This document shows, piece by piece, positions 52,165 to 61,629 of a stretch of DNA of 64,000 nucleotides. Every line of letters starts with the position of its first letter. Within the stretch, counting starts at the first letter, position 1. Below the pieces are notes generated by a model, which searched no databases, was not told the origin of the DNA, and was given only the letters and a program-made list of their open reading frames with translations. A program made the translations under genes and the position numbers. Source of the stretch: Roseivivax isoporae LMG 25204 (lineage in GTDB: Bacteria > Pseudomonadota > Alphaproteobacteria > Rhodobacterales > Rhodobacteraceae). The DNA is taken from NCBI RefSeq assembly GCF_000521865.1, contig NZ_JAME01000013.1, positions 1 to 64,000 of the forward strand. The letters are read 5' to 3'.

Positions 52165-53496
52165 TCAGAGCATGGACGGGATGTCCGACCCCGAGGTGGG
52201 ATAGGCGAACATCACGTCGCGCAGTTCGGACACCGTCATGCCCGCGCGGATCGCCACCGCGAAAAGGTTGATCATCTCGTCCGCATGCGGCCCCACGAGA
52301 TGCGCGCCGAGGATCCGGCCCGTCGCCGCATCGGACAGCGTCTTGTAGGCAAGGACCGGCGCCGCCACGTGGCGGGCCGAGAACCAGTCCGTGGCGTCGG
52401 CGCCCCGCACCTCCACGTCGTCGCCGGCGTCCGCCTCGTGCAGGCCGACCGAGGCGATCGGCGGAATGGTGAAGGCGACGCTCGGCACCGCGCCGTAATC
52501 GGGGCACCTCGCCTCGCCGCGCAGGTTCGCGACGATCACGTCGGCATCGTGGCTCGCCACGGGTGTCAGCGGCGGGCCGACCTGCGCCGCATCGCCACCG
52601 GCCAGCACCGTCTCGTTCGACACGCTGCGCAGGCGGTCGTCGAGGACGAGCCTTCCGCCCTCCGTATCGACGGCCCCGGCGGCAAGGTCGAGCGCGTCGA
52701 GGTCGGGCACCCGGCCCGCGGCATGCACCACGCAGTCGGCCTCGACCTCGGCCTGTCGCCCGTCGATCCTGTGGCGCACCACGAAGACGCCGCCCTGACG
52801 CTCGATCGACGTGACCTCGGCGCCCGTGGCCACCGTCAGCCCGGGCGGCAGGGCGCCCGAGACATGCGCCACCATGTCGGGATCGAACGGGGCCAGCAGG
52901 CGGTCGCCCCGCTGCAGCACCGTGACCTCGGCGCCCGCGCGGGCGGCGAGCGAGGCGAACTCGGCGGCGATGTAGCCGCCGCCGACGAACACGATCCGTC
53001 CGGGCAGCGCGGGCAGCTCCATGAACGCCTCGTGGTCGATCAGGCATTCCGCGCCCGGCACGTCCATCGGCCGCGGGCGTGCGCCGACGCCCAGGACCAC
53101 GTGGCGCGCGGTCACCGTCTCGCCGTCCACGTCGAGTTCGTTCGGCCCGGTGAAGCGCGCGGTGCCATGCATCACCTCGATGCCCGCGTCGCGGTACATT
53201 CCCTCCTGCTGCGCGGGCACGTTGTCGGTGAAGCCGCGCTTGAACGCCATGAGGTCGGGCCAGTGCACCACCGGCGTGCCGGCAAGGCCCTTCCCCTGCA
53301 TCCGCGCCGCGCGGTCGACGACGGCCGCGGCATCGCGCAGCACCTTCTTGGGGTCGCAGCCCCGCAGGACGCAGGTGCCGGCCGGCGGCTTGCGGTCGAT
53401 CACAGCGACCGACCAGCCGTCCCCTGCCATGGCCGTGGCCACGGACCGGGCGACGACGCCCGAGCCGATCACCGCGAGATCCATCTGCCGTGCCAT
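52165..53496 (-). CDS. FAD disulfide-reductase-like protein with atypical C terminus
   Basis: 443 residues of the glutathione reductase/MerA fold: FAD motif GSGVVAR at 11-17, redox-active cysteines C42 and C47 in GTCVLRGCDPKK, second Rossmann GGGYIAAEFASLAARAG, and a dimerisation domain. The C-terminal catalytic pair HPTxxE of glutathione and lipoamide reductases is replaced by YPTSGSD (FAYPTSGSDIPSML), so the proton relay is altered. MerA's Cys-Cys tail and heavy-metal domain are also absent. It lies 81 bases upstream of egtB on the same strand and may be co-transcribed; a role in thiol or ergothioneine redox cycling is conceivable. Confidence 0.85.
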   Translation of the reverse strand: MARQMDLAVIGSGVVARSVATAMAGDGWSVAVIDRKPPAGTCVLRGCDPKKVLRDAAAVVDRAARMQGKGLAGTPVVHWPDLMAFKRGFTDNVPAQQEGMYRDAGIEVMHGTARFTGPNELDVDGETVTARHVVLGVGARPRPMDVPGAECLIDHEAFMELPALPGRIVFVGGGYIAAEFASLAARAGAEVTVLQRGDRLLAPFDPDMVAHVSGALPPGLTVATGAEVTSIERQGGVFVVRHRIDGRQAEVEADCVVHAAGRVPDLDALDLAAGAVDTEGGRLVLDDRLRSVSNETVLAGGDAAQVGPPLTPVASHDADVIVANLRGEARCPDYGAVPSVAFTIPPIASVGLHEADAGDDVEVRGADATDWFSARHVAAPVLAYKTLSDAATGRILGAHLVGPHADEMINLFAVAIRAGMTVSELRDVMFAYPTSGSDIPSML

Positions 53497-53520
53497 GCCT
53501 CGCCCTCTCGCCCGGTCGCT

Positions 53521-53973
53521 TCAGCCGCGGGTGGAGTTGCGCTCCATCCAGTCCTTGTGGCGACGCTCGTCCGCCAGCGCGCTCTCGACCATCGGCCGCA
53601 TCGCCGCGGGCAGGTTGTCGTTGGCCACGGCGTGCTCGTAGGCCGACACGGTGTCCGCCTCGTTCGTGGTCATGGCCCGAAGGATGGTGCCGTCATCGCC
53701 GACGAAATCGGCGAGCTTGATCTTGCCGGTGGTCATCATCTCCTTGGCATCGCCGCTCTCGGGCACCGCCACGCCATGCTCGCCCGCGATGGCCTTGAGC
53801 GCGTCGAGATGCGACAGGTGGTCGTCGCGGAAGTCGCGCAGGCGCGCGCGGAACTCGGTGCTCTCCAACCGGTCGATGACCGTCTCGTAGGCGGCGATCG
53901 CGTCGTGCTCGAGCAGGATGCAGTTCTCGATGAGCTTCTCGGTCGAGTTCTCGGTTCCTACGGTGGTTACCAT
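53521..53973 (-). CDS. Ferritin-like domain protein (DUF2383-type)
   Basis: 150 residues, all helical. Di-iron-type residues are spaced as in ferritin-like four-helix bundles: E-x6-Y in LLEHDAIAAYE, D-x2-H in RDDHLSHLDALK, E-x6-Y in TNEADTVSAYEHAV, and E-x2-H in LADERRHKDWM. Possible roles are iron or oxidant handling under stress. Start at 53973. Neighbours are a disulfide-reductase-like flavoprotein and ExoD on the same strand. It may belong to DUF2383 or a related group; certainty about the group is moderate. Confidence 0.8.
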   Translation of the reverse strand: MVTTVGTENSTEKLIENCILLEHDAIAAYETVIDRLESTEFRARLRDFRDDHLSHLDALKAIAGEHGVAVPESGDAKEMMTTGKIKLADFVGDDGTILRAMTTNEADTVSAYEHAVANDNLPAAMRPMVESALADERRHKDWMERNSTRG

Positions 53974-54038
53974 GGGGGTCGCTCCTCTGGTCGGGTCGGA
54001 CCCGCAAACAGGGGGCGGCGGCAATTGTTCCCCGCGGC

Positions 54039-54638
54039 TCAGCCTCCGCCGAACAGCAGCCAGAGGCTGCCCGTCATCGCCGCCGCCAGCGCCGTGCCCG
54101 CGACCAGCATCAGAAGCCCGTCGCGGAAGAGGATCGCGAGGCCGAAGAGCGAGGTCACCACCATCGGCGCCGAGGTGGCGAAGGGCACGACCTCGAGCGG
54201 CGGGACCGTCAGGAGGACGCAGAGGATGGCGATGCCGGCGACGCGGCGCCCGACCGGCCCGGCGAGCCGCACCAGCCGTTCGTGCAGCTGCGCGTCGATG
54301 CGGCCCGCCACGGGTTTCAGCCAGGCCAGCGAGGCCTCGGCCCTGCGGGCATCGAGCGTACGGCGGTTGATCCAGCCCGGAGCCCAGAGATGCTCGTAGC
54401 CGAGCAGCATCCGCACGGTGATGATGGCGATCGTCACCGCGAGGAGGGTGGGAAAGCCCGGGATGCCGCCGACCGGCGTCAGCTCGAGCAGCGGCAGCAC
54501 GGCCAGCGCCGCGCCGTAGCCGCGTTCGTCGAGCGCGCCGATGAGGTCGCCGACGGACACCCTGCCCGCCCGGCAGCCGCCGGTGGCATGGCGCATCTCC
54601 TCGATCACGTCGCTCAGCGCTCCTTCGCGCTTGCGCAT
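54039..54638 (-). CDS. exoD: ExoD-family membrane protein
   Basis: 199 residues with an N-terminal cytoplasmic part (SDVIEEMRHATGGCRAGRVSVGDLIGALDERGYGAALAVLPLLEL) and about four membrane segments. TPVGGIPGFPTLLAVTIAIITVRMLLG is the family core motif. In rhizobia ExoD affects exopolysaccharide production and alkali tolerance; mechanism unknown. AGGAG precedes the ATG. It follows the glycan gene cluster by 42 bases and could be read through from it. Confidence 0.88.
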   Translation of the reverse strand: MRKREGALSDVIEEMRHATGGCRAGRVSVGDLIGALDERGYGAALAVLPLLELTPVGGIPGFPTLLAVTIAIITVRMLLGYEHLWAPGWINRRTLDARRAEASLAWLKPVAGRIDAQLHERLVRLAGPVGRRVAGIAILCVLLTVPPLEVVPFATSAPMVVTSLFGLAILFRDGLLMLVAGTALAAAMTGSLWLLFGGG

Positions 54639-54680
54639 CCGGCGCTCCTGTCTGTCCCGTCCTGCGCCAGATCTGCGCCG

Positions 54681-55441
54681 TTACAGCCCGCAGGGCAAGG
54701 GTGTCACGCCCCACGGGCGCTGTCCCCTGCGGCAGAGCCAGACATCCTCGGCCGGCCGCTCGAGGATGTCGAAGCCGCTCGCGCCCAGAAGAGCCGCGCT
54801 GGCCGAGGCATTGGGAATGAACCAGTTCGTGGGATCGTCGGCATACCGCCGCTCGACCACGTGCAGCTTCGGCCAGTCGGGACGGTCGAAAACCTCGGTC
54901 TCATCGAAGGGCAGGTTCTCGGCCGGGCGGAACACGCCAGGCGCGCCCCGCTGCAGCGACTGGAACAGCATCCGGTCGCCCACCGCGTGCTGGTACAGCA
55001 GGTCGAGCGCCAGCAGCGGGTGGCGCAGGTGGTAGAGCACGCCCATGAAGATCACGAGATCGAACCGCCGCTCCAGCCGGCCGACCTCGTAGACGTCGAG
55101 CCGGCGGAACGTCAGGCGGTCCTCGCCGATGCCCTTGACCTCGGCCGCGAGCCGCGCCTGGTCGAGGTAGCGCGAGTCGGTGTCGATGCCCACGACTTCT
55201 CCCGCGTTGCGCGCGAGCGCCTCGAAGCCGAAGAAGCCCGCGTTGCAGCCGATGTCGAGGACGCTCGCCCCCTGAAGGTCGTCCGGCAGGACATGCGCGA
55301 AGCCTTCCCATTTCGCCCTCGGATGATCGCCGAGCGGATGGTCCGGCGCGGTCTCGATCCCGTCGAGCCGCAGGTTCTGGAACCACGGTCCGAGTTCCGC
55401 GATGCGGTCGGCGAGCGGGCGGTGATGCCGGGCTGCGACGC

Positions 55442-55445
<4 letters not shown>
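54681..55445 (-). CDS. SAM-dependent methyltransferase of the glycan cluster
   Basis: 254 residues. SAM motif SVLDIGCNAGFFGFEALARNAGEVVGIDTD (61-90), then DLVIFMGVLYHLRHPLLALDLL and a C-terminal DDPTNWFIPNASASAALLGASGFDI. The HHRPLADRIAELGPWFQNLRL opening and the tRNA-CmoB-like layout suggest a group that, as I recall, is catalogued as TIGR04290 and found beside glycosyltransferases. Probably O-methylates a sugar or lipid carrier. Seventh and last of the overlapping gene run; its ATG overlaps the preceding stop (ATGA). Confidence 0.87.
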
Positions 55446-56433
<988 letters not shown>

Positions 56434-56437
<4 letters not shown>

Positions 56438-57546
56438 GACGTCGCTGCCTCTCTTGCGTCGCCGCCGCGGGATGCGACGGCCCCTTCCAACAGGGCCCGG
56501 GCCAGTTCGCGTGCCCGCGCCCGTCCGGTATGCGCCTCGAGGACCCGCGCCCGGGCCGCCCGCGCGATGCGGTCGCGGCGCGTGTCGTCGGTGTCGTCGA
56601 GGATGCGCAGCATGTCCGCGGTCTCTGCCGCGGTCAGGATCGCCTGGCCCTCGGGCAGCAGCTCCCCAAGTCCCGGCCAGGTGTCCGACACGACCGGCAC
56701 GCCGCAAGCCGCCGCCTCGAACAGCCGGACGCTCGGCGACCAGCCCTGCGCGCGCATGGCGGCGCGCGTGACGTTCAGCGTGAAGCGCTGCGCGGCGTAG
56801 AACGCCACATGCGCGTCGGGCGGCAGATGCTCGATCCGCGTGACGTTGGGCGGCCAGCGCATGTCCTCGGGGTAGAGCGGGCCCGCGACGACGAAGCTCA
56901 GCTCGGGACGCTGCCGCGCGGGTTCGAGCAGCAGCCGCTCGAGCGTCGGCTGCCGGTCCGGGCTGTAGGTCCCGAGATAGCCCAGGTCCCAGCGTCGCGG
57001 CACGTCGACCGGGTGGTAGAGGTCGGGGTCGACCGCGCAGTGCAGCGCCACAGGGTTCCGCGCGCCGTGCCGCCTGCGCAGCGTGTCGAGCACGCGGCCG
57101 CCGGAAAACGAGAAATAGGTGTCGAGCCGCGGCACCTGCCGCCGTTCCAGATGCGCGTCGCCGCCCTTCTCGAGCGCGGCCATGGTGACCGGAGTGTCGA
57201 TGTCGTAGAAGCAGAGCCTGCGCACCCCGCGCGCCCCGAGCGCGTCGATCAGGCGCGCGCCCTCGGGGACGTAGGATCCCACGATCACCGCGTCGGCCGC
57301 GTCGATCTCGGCGCCGTGTTCGGCCAGGACGGCGTCGATGTCGTCGTAGAAGGCCAGCCGGCAGAACTCCGGATCGGTCATGTCGCGGTGCGGGCGGTAC
57401 CACGGCACGTCGCGCTCGAGGAAGGTGGCGCTGTGCCCCTCGGCGGCGAAGCCGCGCAGGAGCGCGCGGAACGTGGTCGCGTGGCCGTTGCCCCAGGACG
57501 ATGACAGCGAGAGGCCGAAGACGACGATGTTGAGACCGTCCCGCAT
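56434..57546 (-). CDS. CgeB-like glycosyltransferase 3
   Basis: 370 residues, GT-B fold, no signal or membrane helix. N-terminal VVFGLSLSSSWGNGHATTFRALLRGFAAEGHSATFLERD with the motif HRDM, then DLGYLGTYSPDRQPTLERLLLEPARQRPELSFVVAGPLYP. The C-terminal donor site reads NVTRAAMRAQGWSPSVRLFEAAACGVPVVSDTWPGLGELL. Its last part matches the glycosyl transferases group 1 found in CgeB/DUF3880 proteins. Paralogous to the two upstream genes. TGATG overlap with glycosyltransferase 2 upstream and ATGA overlap with the SDR downstream. Confidence 0.87.
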
Positions 57547-58634
57547 CACGCGCTCTCCGGCGTCAGCGCGCGGGCGTGCAGGATCGCGTGGACCTTGCGC
57601 GCCCGGTCCGCATAGGTGTGATCGGCCAGCACCCGGCGATGCGCGGCCGCGCGCAGCCCGCTGTTCCTGTGGGTCGGGGTGTCGTCGAGGATGTCGCAGA
57701 GCGCGGCGCCGTCTCCTGCCACCAGCACCTCGCGGCCGGGCTCGAAGAACATCTCGATGCCCTCCCACGCGTCGGTGACGAGGCAGCCGCCCGCGCCCGT
57801 CGCCTCGAACACGCGGGTCGCGGGCGAGAAGCCGGTGCGCGCCATGTCCTCGCGCGCGATGTTCAGCACCATGCGCGGCGTGCCGTGAAAGGCGTTGTGG
57901 TCGGCCGTCGGCACATGGCCGATCCAGCGGACATTGGGCGGCAGGTCGACATCCGCCCAGCCCGCGCCACCGAGCAGGAAGGTCAGCTCGGGCCGCCGGC
58001 GCGCGGGCCCGAAGAAGAATTCCTCGACCCGCGCGTCGCGGTCGGGCAGCCGGTTGCCGAGAAAGGCGAGGTCGGCGGCGAAGCGCGGATCGGGCGGGAC
58101 CGGGAAATGGGTGTCAGGATCGAGCGCGTTGTAGATCGGCACGCAGGCCGGCGCGCCCAGCCTCTCGTAGGCGGACACCACGGCGTCGCCGCCGCCATAG
58201 GTCAGCACGACGTCGAGCCCGGCCAGGAGCCGCGCGAGCGGCGCATCGGGCGTGCGGGCGAGATGCGCGAGCGTCGCGGGCGCGTCCACGTCCCAGAAGA
58301 TGCGCAGCGCGCCCGGCCGGGCCGCGTCCATGACGAGGCGCAGCAGCCGGTCGTCCTCGTAGCCGGTGCCGCTCGCCTTCACGACGATGTCCGCCAGCGC
58401 CGCCTCGGCCGCCGCGGCGCGCTGGCCCTCGCGCGTCGCCTCGTAGACCACGACCCGGGCCCAGTCGGGTTCCTCCATGTCGCGGTGGCGGCTGCGGTCC
58501 ATGGCGTCGGGCTCGTAGAACGTGATGTCGTAGCCGAGCTGCGCCAGCGCCCGCAGCAGGCCCCGGTAATAGGTCGCGGCGCCGTTCCAGTAGCTCGACA
58601 GCAGGCTCGATCCGTAGAAGGCCAGTCGGGTCAT
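57546..58634 (-). CDS. CgeB-like glycosyltransferase 2
   Basis: 362 residues, GT-B fold. N terminus FYGSSLLSSYWNGAATYYRGLLRALAQLGYDITFYEPD and HRDMEEPDWARVVVY; middle DLAFLGNRLPDRDARVEEFFFGPARRRPELTFLLGGAGW; C-terminal donor site LNIAREDMARTGFSPATRVFEATGAGGCLVTDAWEGIEMFFEPGREV. The closest relative in the window is glycosyltransferase 3 (same HRDM and GRxxDR motifs). Likely cytoplasmic, transferring a sugar to a lipid-linked or protein acceptor. ATGA and TGATG overlaps with both neighbours. Confidence 0.87.
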   Translation of the reverse strand: MTRLAFYGSSLLSSYWNGAATYYRGLLRALAQLGYDITFYEPDAMDRSRHRDMEEPDWARVVVYEATREGQRAAAAEAALADIVVKASGTGYEDDRLLRLVMDAARPGALRIFWDVDAPATLAHLARTPDAPLARLLAGLDVVLTYGGGDAVVSAYERLGAPACVPIYNALDPDTHFPVPPDPRFAADLAFLGNRLPDRDARVEEFFFGPARRRPELTFLLGGAGWADVDLPPNVRWIGHVPTADHNAFHGTPRMVLNIAREDMARTGFSPATRVFEATGAGGCLVTDAWEGIEMFFEPGREVLVAGDGAALCDILDDTPTHRNSGLRAAAHRRVLADHTYADRARKVHAILHARALTPESA

Positions 58635-59791
58635 GTGATGATCTCCCTGTTCTGCGGGGCGGCCGTTCCGAGGGCCGCGAGAATGTCGAACAGCTCCTCG
58701 ACGCGGTGCCCGCAGGTGTGGCGCGCGCGGATGGTCTCGAGCCCGCGCGCGGCCTGCGCCTCGGCCGCCTCGGGATCGGACAGGAGCTCGCGCAGGTGCG
58801 CGCGCATCGCCGCGCCATCGCCCGCACGGCGCATGTCGTCCTCGCGAAAGAGCCCCTCGGCGTCGTCCCAGGGCGCCGAGATCAGCGGAATGCCGCAGGC
58901 GAGCGCCTCGAACGGCCGGATCGTCGGGATCCCGGGCAGCGTCTCGACATAGGGCCGCCGCGGGATGTGCACGGTCACGCGGTGGGCCGCGAAGACCTCG
59001 GGCACCTGCACGTTCGGGACCCAGCCGCGATAGTCGATCCCGGCCAGGTCCAGCCTCTTGAGCGCGTGGTCGGGGTAGCGCACCCCGTGCACGGTGGCGT
59101 CGAGCGACAGCATGGCGGCGGGCCGCACGAGGAATTCCTCGAGCTCCGCGCCGCGTTCGCCGTCGCCCCAGTTGCCGATCCAGACGAGGTCGCGGCGCGC
59201 CGCGGGCGCGGCCATCGGGCGGAAGACGCTCACGTCCGCCGCCTCGTGCCAGGTGAAGACCTGCCGTCCCCAGCCCGCGCGCAGGTATTCCTCGCGCAGT
59301 GCCGCCCCGAAGGCGAGCACGCCGTCGTAGCCGTCGAGGTCGAGGCCCGCGATGCCGGGCCGGTCGCTGACCGCGCGGTGATGCGTGTCGTGGAAGAGCA
59401 GCCGGAACCGCGCGCCGCGGGCCCGCGCCCGCCCGAGGCGCGCGACGAGCGCGGGGTCGGTCCATTCGTGCACCACCACGACGTCCGCATCCTCGAGCGC
59501 CTCCTCGTGGTCGAAACGCGGGCCGTAGGTCTTCGTGCCCAGGTCGGGAAAGAGGATGCCGAATTCGTCGATGTGGTGGTCCCCGTGCGCCGCGACCAGG
59601 TTGCGCCGGCTCCAGCCGTCCGCGGGTTCGAGCGCACGGGCGTGATGGCCCCGCACCTCGAGCGCGCGCAGGATGCCGCGCAGGAAATGCGCGTTGCCGT
59701 GGTTCCAGTCCGAGACCAGCGAATGCGTGTAGAAGACGAAGCGCAGGGGCCGGTCCGGCCGTCCGGCGGGGCGGGGATCCTGCGGCGTCAT
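58631..59791 (-). CDS. CgeB-like glycosyltransferase 1
   Basis: 386 residues, GT-B fold. N terminus FVFYTHSLVSDWNHGNAHFLRGILRALEVRGHHARALEP, then GDHHIDEFGILFPDLGTKTYGPRF. The donor-site region is VPEVFAAHRVTVHIPRRPYVETLPGIPTIRPFEALACGIPLISAPWDDAEGLFREDDMR. It is more diverged from the other two glycosyltransferases and lacks the HRDM motif. Overlaps neighbours by ATGA on both sides. Confidence 0.87.
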   Translation of the reverse strand: MTPQDPRPAGRPDRPLRFVFYTHSLVSDWNHGNAHFLRGILRALEVRGHHARALEPADGWSRRNLVAAHGDHHIDEFGILFPDLGTKTYGPRFDHEEALEDADVVVVHEWTDPALVARLGRARARGARFRLLFHDTHHRAVSDRPGIAGLDLDGYDGVLAFGAALREEYLRAGWGRQVFTWHEAADVSVFRPMAAPAARRDLVWIGNWGDGERGAELEEFLVRPAAMLSLDATVHGVRYPDHALKRLDLAGIDYRGWVPNVQVPEVFAAHRVTVHIPRRPYVETLPGIPTIRPFEALACGIPLISAPWDDAEGLFREDDMRRAGDGAAMRAHLRELLSDPEAAEAQAARGLETIRARHTCGHRVEELFDILAALGTAAPQNREIIT

Positions 59792-61629
59792 GCGGTCTTC
59801 CGTTCGACGGCTGTCCCGCCGTCTGCCGTGCCGGTGAACCAGGCCGCGAGCCGGGCGAGGCCATCGCGCCAGCCGGTCGCGGCGGCCCATCCGGTGGCCG
59901 CCCCGAGCCGGGCGCAGTCCGACACGAACCAGGGCTGGTCGCCCGGCCGCCACGGCGCGTGGCGCACGTCGACCGTCCGGCCCGTGACCGCCTCGATCTC
60001 GCGCAGGAGCGCGAGCAGGCTCACGGCGTTTGCCGGACCGCCGCCCAGGTTGAACGCCTTCCCCGAGACCGCGTCGATCCGGTCGAGCACGCGGCGATAG
60101 GCATCGACCGCATCGTCCACGTAGAGCACGTCGCGCACCTGCCGGCCCGACCCGAAGAGCGTGATCGGCCCGTTCTCGAGCGCGCGCAGCAGGAAATGCG
60201 CGACCCAGCCCTGGTCCTCGGTGCCGAACTGGTTCGGCCCGTAGACGCAGCTCATCCGCAGGACCGCCGTGCGCAGCCCGTAGCTGCGCGCGAAGTCCAG
60301 CACGTACTGGTCGGCGACACCCTTCGAACATCCGTAGGGCGTGGCAAGCGACAGCTCCGCATCCTCGCCGATGCCGCGGCGGGCGAGATCCGCGTCGCGG
60401 GGTGCGCAGGCGTCGCCGTCCTCGGCCACCTCGACGGCCTCGAGCCGGCCGTAGACCTTGTTGGTGCTGGCGAAGACCAGCGGCACGCCGGGATTGTCCC
60501 GGCGCATCGCCTCGAGCAGCAGCAGCGTGCCGCGCGCGTTCACGTCGAAATCGCGGATCGGCGCGGTCATGGACGTGGTCACCGCCGTCTGGCCCGCGAG
60601 GTGCACGATCGCACCGGCATCGCGGACCGCCTCGGTCAGCGGCTGGCGGTCGAGCAGCGATTGCGGCACGACGTGCAGCCGGTCGCGGTGCCGCGCGGCG
60701 AGCCCGTCGAGGTTCCGCACGACGCCCGCCCGTTCGAGGTTGTCGTAGACCACGACGTCGTGGCCGTCCGACAGGAAGCTCTCGGCGAGGTTGCTGCCGA
60801 TGAAGCCGCTGCCGCCGGTGACGAGCACCGGGCGCGCACGGCGGATCGTGCGCGGCGCGGCCATCTCCGACAGGCTGCGGACCCGCTCCGGCCCGCCCTC
60901 GGCGAGGAGCCGCGCGACGAGCGTGCGGTCGGGGTTGGCGTCGGCCCCGGCTTCCGCGGCGCCGCGCCAGTAGAGCCGGTCAGCACCGGCATCGCGCGCG
61001 GCGCAGAAATGGCGCAGACCGGACGCCGCGGTCGCCTCGCGCGGTGCCGCGGCATCGGTGATCCAGACGCCGGTTCCGGCCTTGAGCGCCGCGATCTCGA
61101 CCCGGGCCTCGGCGACCCGCGCCAGCCAGTCGGGATCGGAGCGCCCCGGCGTCTCGAGCGCCACCGCGTCCACGCGCGCCAGCACACCGGCCGCCTGCAG
61201 GCGCCTCAGCCTGTCCGCCCGCGCGGTGCCGGGTCCGCCCAGCACCGGCGCGATGCCGATCGCGCGCATCCGGTCGGTCGCGGCGTCGAGCGCGGCCAGG
61301 AGACGCGAGTCGCCCGCGCCGTCCCAGCCGAGGCAGCGCAGCTCGATCCGCCGCACGGCGTCGCCGCAGAGCGCGATCAGGCGGTCGAGCGCGCGGGCAC
61401 AGTCCACGTCCGCGCAGGCATCGCCTGCGGCCGCGATGTCGAGCGCGGGCAGCACCTCGAAGCGGTCGGCCAGACGGGTCAGCGCGTCCCTGAGCCGCGT
61501 GCGGTCCCCGGGCTCCGCCAGGTCGGCGGCGGTCAGCGGGACGCGGAATGCGGTCGCGCCGGTGGCGGCGATCGCCGCGTCGGAGACGTCGCAGACCCGC
61601 GCCGCCGGACAGGAGAGGCCGAAGATCAT
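59788..61629 (-). CDS. Fusion of a barrel-like domain with a CDP-paratose-2-epimerase-like SDR
   Basis: 613 residues. The N-terminal part (about 1-258) has the repeating beta-alpha look of a TIM-barrel, with DLAEPGDRTRLRDALTRLADRFEVLPALDI and VEIAALKAGTGVWITDAAAP resembling the acid/base-strand of glycosyl hydrolase or sugar-isomerase barrels. The C-terminal part (about 265-613) is an extended SDR: GGSGFIG at 272-278, STNKVYGRLEAVEV, Y432-x3-K436 in PYGCSKGVADQYVLDFARSYGL, and SCVYGPNQFGTEDQGWVAHFLLRALENGPITLFGSGRQVRDVLYVDD, which closely match CDP-paratose 2-epimerase. One chain may make and process a nucleotide sugar. The exact reaction is unknown. Confidence 0.85.
   Translation of the reverse strand: MIFGLSCPAARVCDVSDAAIAATGATAFRVPLTAADLAEPGDRTRLRDALTRLADRFEVLPALDIAAAGDACADVDCARALDRLIALCGDAVRRIELRCLGWDGAGDSRLLAALDAATDRMRAIGIAPVLGGPGTARADRLRRLQAAGVLARVDAVALETPGRSDPDWLARVAEARVEIAALKAGTGVWITDAAAPREATAASGLRHFCAARDAGADRLYWRGAAEAGADANPDRTLVARLLAEGGPERVRSLSEMAAPRTIRRARPVLVTGGSGFIGSNLAESFLSDGHDVVVYDNLERAGVVRNLDGLAARHRDRLHVVPQSLLDRQPLTEAVRDAGAIVHLAGQTAVTTSMTAPIRDFDVNARGTLLLLEAMRRDNPGVPLVFASTNKVYGRLEAVEVAEDGDACAPRDADLARRGIGEDAELSLATPYGCSKGVADQYVLDFARSYGLRTAVLRMSCVYGPNQFGTEDQGWVAHFLLRALENGPITLFGSGRQVRDVLYVDDAVDAYRRVLDRIDAVSGKAFNLGGGPANAVSLLALLREIEAVTGRTVDVRHAPWRPGDQPWFVSDCARLGAATGWAAATGWRDGLARLAAWFTGTADGGTAVERKTA

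Noticed and set aside
52152-52166. Six-base hairpin GACCGC-GCG-GCGGTC before egtB
   Set aside because: Short, overlaps a stop codon and is easily produced by chance at this composition.
52165-53496. Mercuric reductase
   Set aside because: No heavy-metal-associated domain, no C-terminal cysteine pair and no other mer genes.
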